Source: Pseudomonadota bacterium | GTDB lineage: Bacteria > Pseudomonadota > Alphaproteobacteria > Rhizobiales > Methylopilaceae | Assembly (NCBI GenBank): GCA_023388965.1 | Contig: JAEWFF010000015.1 | Span: 28,985 to 92,984, forward strand | DNA length: 64,000 bases | Direction: 5' to 3' | Shown here: positions 62,888-64,000 of the stretch, piece by piece | How positions within the stretch are numbered: position 1 is the stretch's first letter | Layout: each line of letters opens with the position of its first letter | The notes under the pieces: model-generated | The model's database searches: none | What the model saw: the letters and a program-made list of their open reading frames with translations, nothing else | Told to the model about the DNA's origin: nothing | Translations under genes and position numbers: made by a program

Positions 62888-64000
62888 ATGAGACGCGTCG
62901 TCATCACGGGTTTGGGGATCGTGTCCTCGATCGGAAGCAATGCCGAGGAGGTGACGGCCTCGCTGCGCGACGCGCGCTCCGGCATCTCCTTCTCCGACGA
63001 GTTCGCCGAGCACGGCTTCAAGTGCCAGGTCTGGGGAAAGCCCGATCTCGACCCCGCCGAGGTCGTCGACCGTCGCGCCATGCGCTTCCTTTCCAAGGGC
63101 GGCGCGTGGAACCATGTCGCCATGGAACAGGCGATTGCCGATGCGGGCCTCGGCGAAGCCGAGATCACCAACGAGCGCACCGGCATCATCATGGGCTCGG
63201 GCGGCCCCTCGACCAAGACCATCGTCGAGGCTGCCGAGATCACCGAAAAGAACAACAGCCCCAAGCGCATAGGCCCGTTCGCGGTGCCCAAGGCGATGTC
63301 GTCGACGGCGTCGGCCACGCTGGCGACCTGGTTCAAGATCCACGGCGTGAACTATTCCATCTCGTCGGCCTGCTCGACCTCGGCGCACTGCATCGGCAAT
63401 GCCGCGGAGATGATCCAGTGGGGCAAGCAGGACATGATGTTCGCCGGCGGCCACGAGGACCTCGACTGGACCATGTCGAACCTCTTCGACGCCATGGGCG
63501 CCATGTCCACCAAGTACAACGACCAGCCGGCAACCGCCTCGCGCGCCTATGACGTCGACCGCGACGGCTTCGTCATCGCCGGCGGTGCTGGCGTCCTCGT
63601 GCTCGAGGAAATGGAACGCGCCAAGGCACGCGGCGCCAAGATCTATGCCGAGATCGTCGGCTACGGCGCGACCTCGGACGGATACGACATGGTGGCGCCA
63701 TCGGGTGAAGGCGCGATCCGCTGCATGCGGCAGGCACTTTCCACCGTCAACGGCGAGATCGACTACATCAACACGCACGGCACTTCCACGCCCGTTGGGG
63801 ACTCGAAGGAGATCGGTGCGATCCGTGAGGTCTTCGGAGACAAGATCCCGCACGTCCAGTCGACAAAGTCGCTCACAGGCCATTCGCTGGGCGCTGCCGG
63901 CGTGCAGGAGTCAATCTACGGCCTCTTGATGATGCAGGAAAAGTTCATCGGCGAAAGCGCCCACATTCAGACGCTCGACCCCGAGTTCGAGGGCGTGCCG
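62888..64000 (+). CDS. fabB: 3-oxoacyl-ACP synthase I (3' truncated by window)
   Basis: The frame starts at 62888 (MRRVVITGLGIVSSIGSNAEEV) after GGAG and is still open at the window end, giving 371 visible residues of about 405. The catalytic Cys is in SISSACSTSAHCIG (about residues 159-172), the first His in INTHGTSTPVGD and the second in TKSLTGHSLGAAG. It extends the cis-3-decenoyl-ACP made by FabA. The missing end covers only the last part of the C-terminal thiolase-fold half. Confidence 0.95.
   Translation, partial: MRRVVITGLGIVSSIGSNAEEVTASLRDARSGISFSDEFAEHGFKCQVWGKPDLDPAEVVDRRAMRFLSKGGAWNHVAMEQAIADAGLGEAEITNERTGIIMGSGGPSTKTIVEAAEITEKNNSPKRIGPFAVPKAMSSTASATLATWFKIHGVNYSISSACSTSAHCIGNAAEMIQWGKQDMMFAGGHEDLDWTMSNLFDAMGAMSTKYNDQPATASRAYDVDRDGFVIAGGAGVLVLEEMERAKARGAKIYAEIVGYGATSDGYDMVAPSGEGAIRCMRQALSTVNGEIDYINTHGTSTPVGDSKEIGAIREVFGDKIPHVQSTKSLTGHSLGAAGVQESIYGLLMMQEKFIGESAHIQTLDPEFEGVP

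Overview
The window is 64 kb of GC-rich, densely coding DNA from an alphaproteobacterium of the order Hyphomicrobiales (Rhizobiales). The placement rests on gene content and neighbourhoods: an Irr-type Fur regulator, a membrane-bound ferritin gene (mbfA) with an Irr box in front of it, a CpaA-F/Tad pilus cluster flanked by deoB, a chemoreceptor ending in a rhizobial-type WEEF tail, and the order rpsT-dnaA-dnaN-recF. No genus can be named safely. No rRNA, tRNA, insertion sequence, phage gene or CRISPR array was seen.

Layout, left to right. 1-9.8 kb: a truncated class I amidotransferase, a solitary atpB, lepA with an MFS transporter, a histone-deacetylase-like amidohydrolase, a DMT exporter, an OmpA lipoprotein, a permuted papain-fold hydrolase and mbfA. 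9.8-15.4 kb: a HAD phosphatase, then recF-moeB-hydroxyacid dehydrogenase-SH3 protein (block A) and an adenosine-type sugar kinase. 15.4-18.4 kb: efp with epmA and epmB, the EF-P beta-lysylation cassette. 18.4-29.8 kb: a chemoreceptor, an EI24 protein, nth, a DUF2244 protein, an Ada-like methyltransferase, gpmA, dapB, an MsbA-like ABC exporter, glk, mgsA and mepA. 29.9-39.5 kb: the yejABEF peptide importer followed by ghrA, then an NlpC/P60 protein, a MarR regulator and an M17 aminopeptidase. 39.6-51 kb: a Tad pilus locus (tadD, tadC, tadB, cpaF, cpaE, cpaD, cpaC, cpaB, cpaA, and the divergent secretin-N-domain and TadE genes). 51-64 kb: deoB, mutM, an enoyl-CoA hydratase, rpsT, a 795-base gap, dnaA, dnaN, a second recF-moeB-dehydrogenase-SH3 block (block B), irr, fabA and the start of fabB.

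The most unusual feature is that the four-gene block recF-moeB-dehydrogenase-SH3 occurs twice, in the same order and orientations, about 47 kb apart. The protein pairs differ as much as orthologues from different genera or families would (by eye about 60% identity for RecF and about 80% for the dehydrogenase). Either the chromosome carries an anciently diverged or imported second set of an origin-proximal block, or the contig joins two related genomes. The sequence alone cannot decide. The solitary atpB, which has a changed residue next to the essential arginine, and the pilus locus without a pilin gene are further oddities.

Functional links visible inside the window: Irr (61.7 kb) is the expected regulator of mbfA (8.8 kb) through a perfect 17-base palindrome; EpmA and EpmB should modify Lys34 of the adjacent EF-P; YejA-B-E-F form one peptide/antimicrobial-peptide importer; the Cpa/Tad genes encode one pilus machine; FabA and FabB make unsaturated fatty acids; DnaA, DnaN and RecF serve replication.
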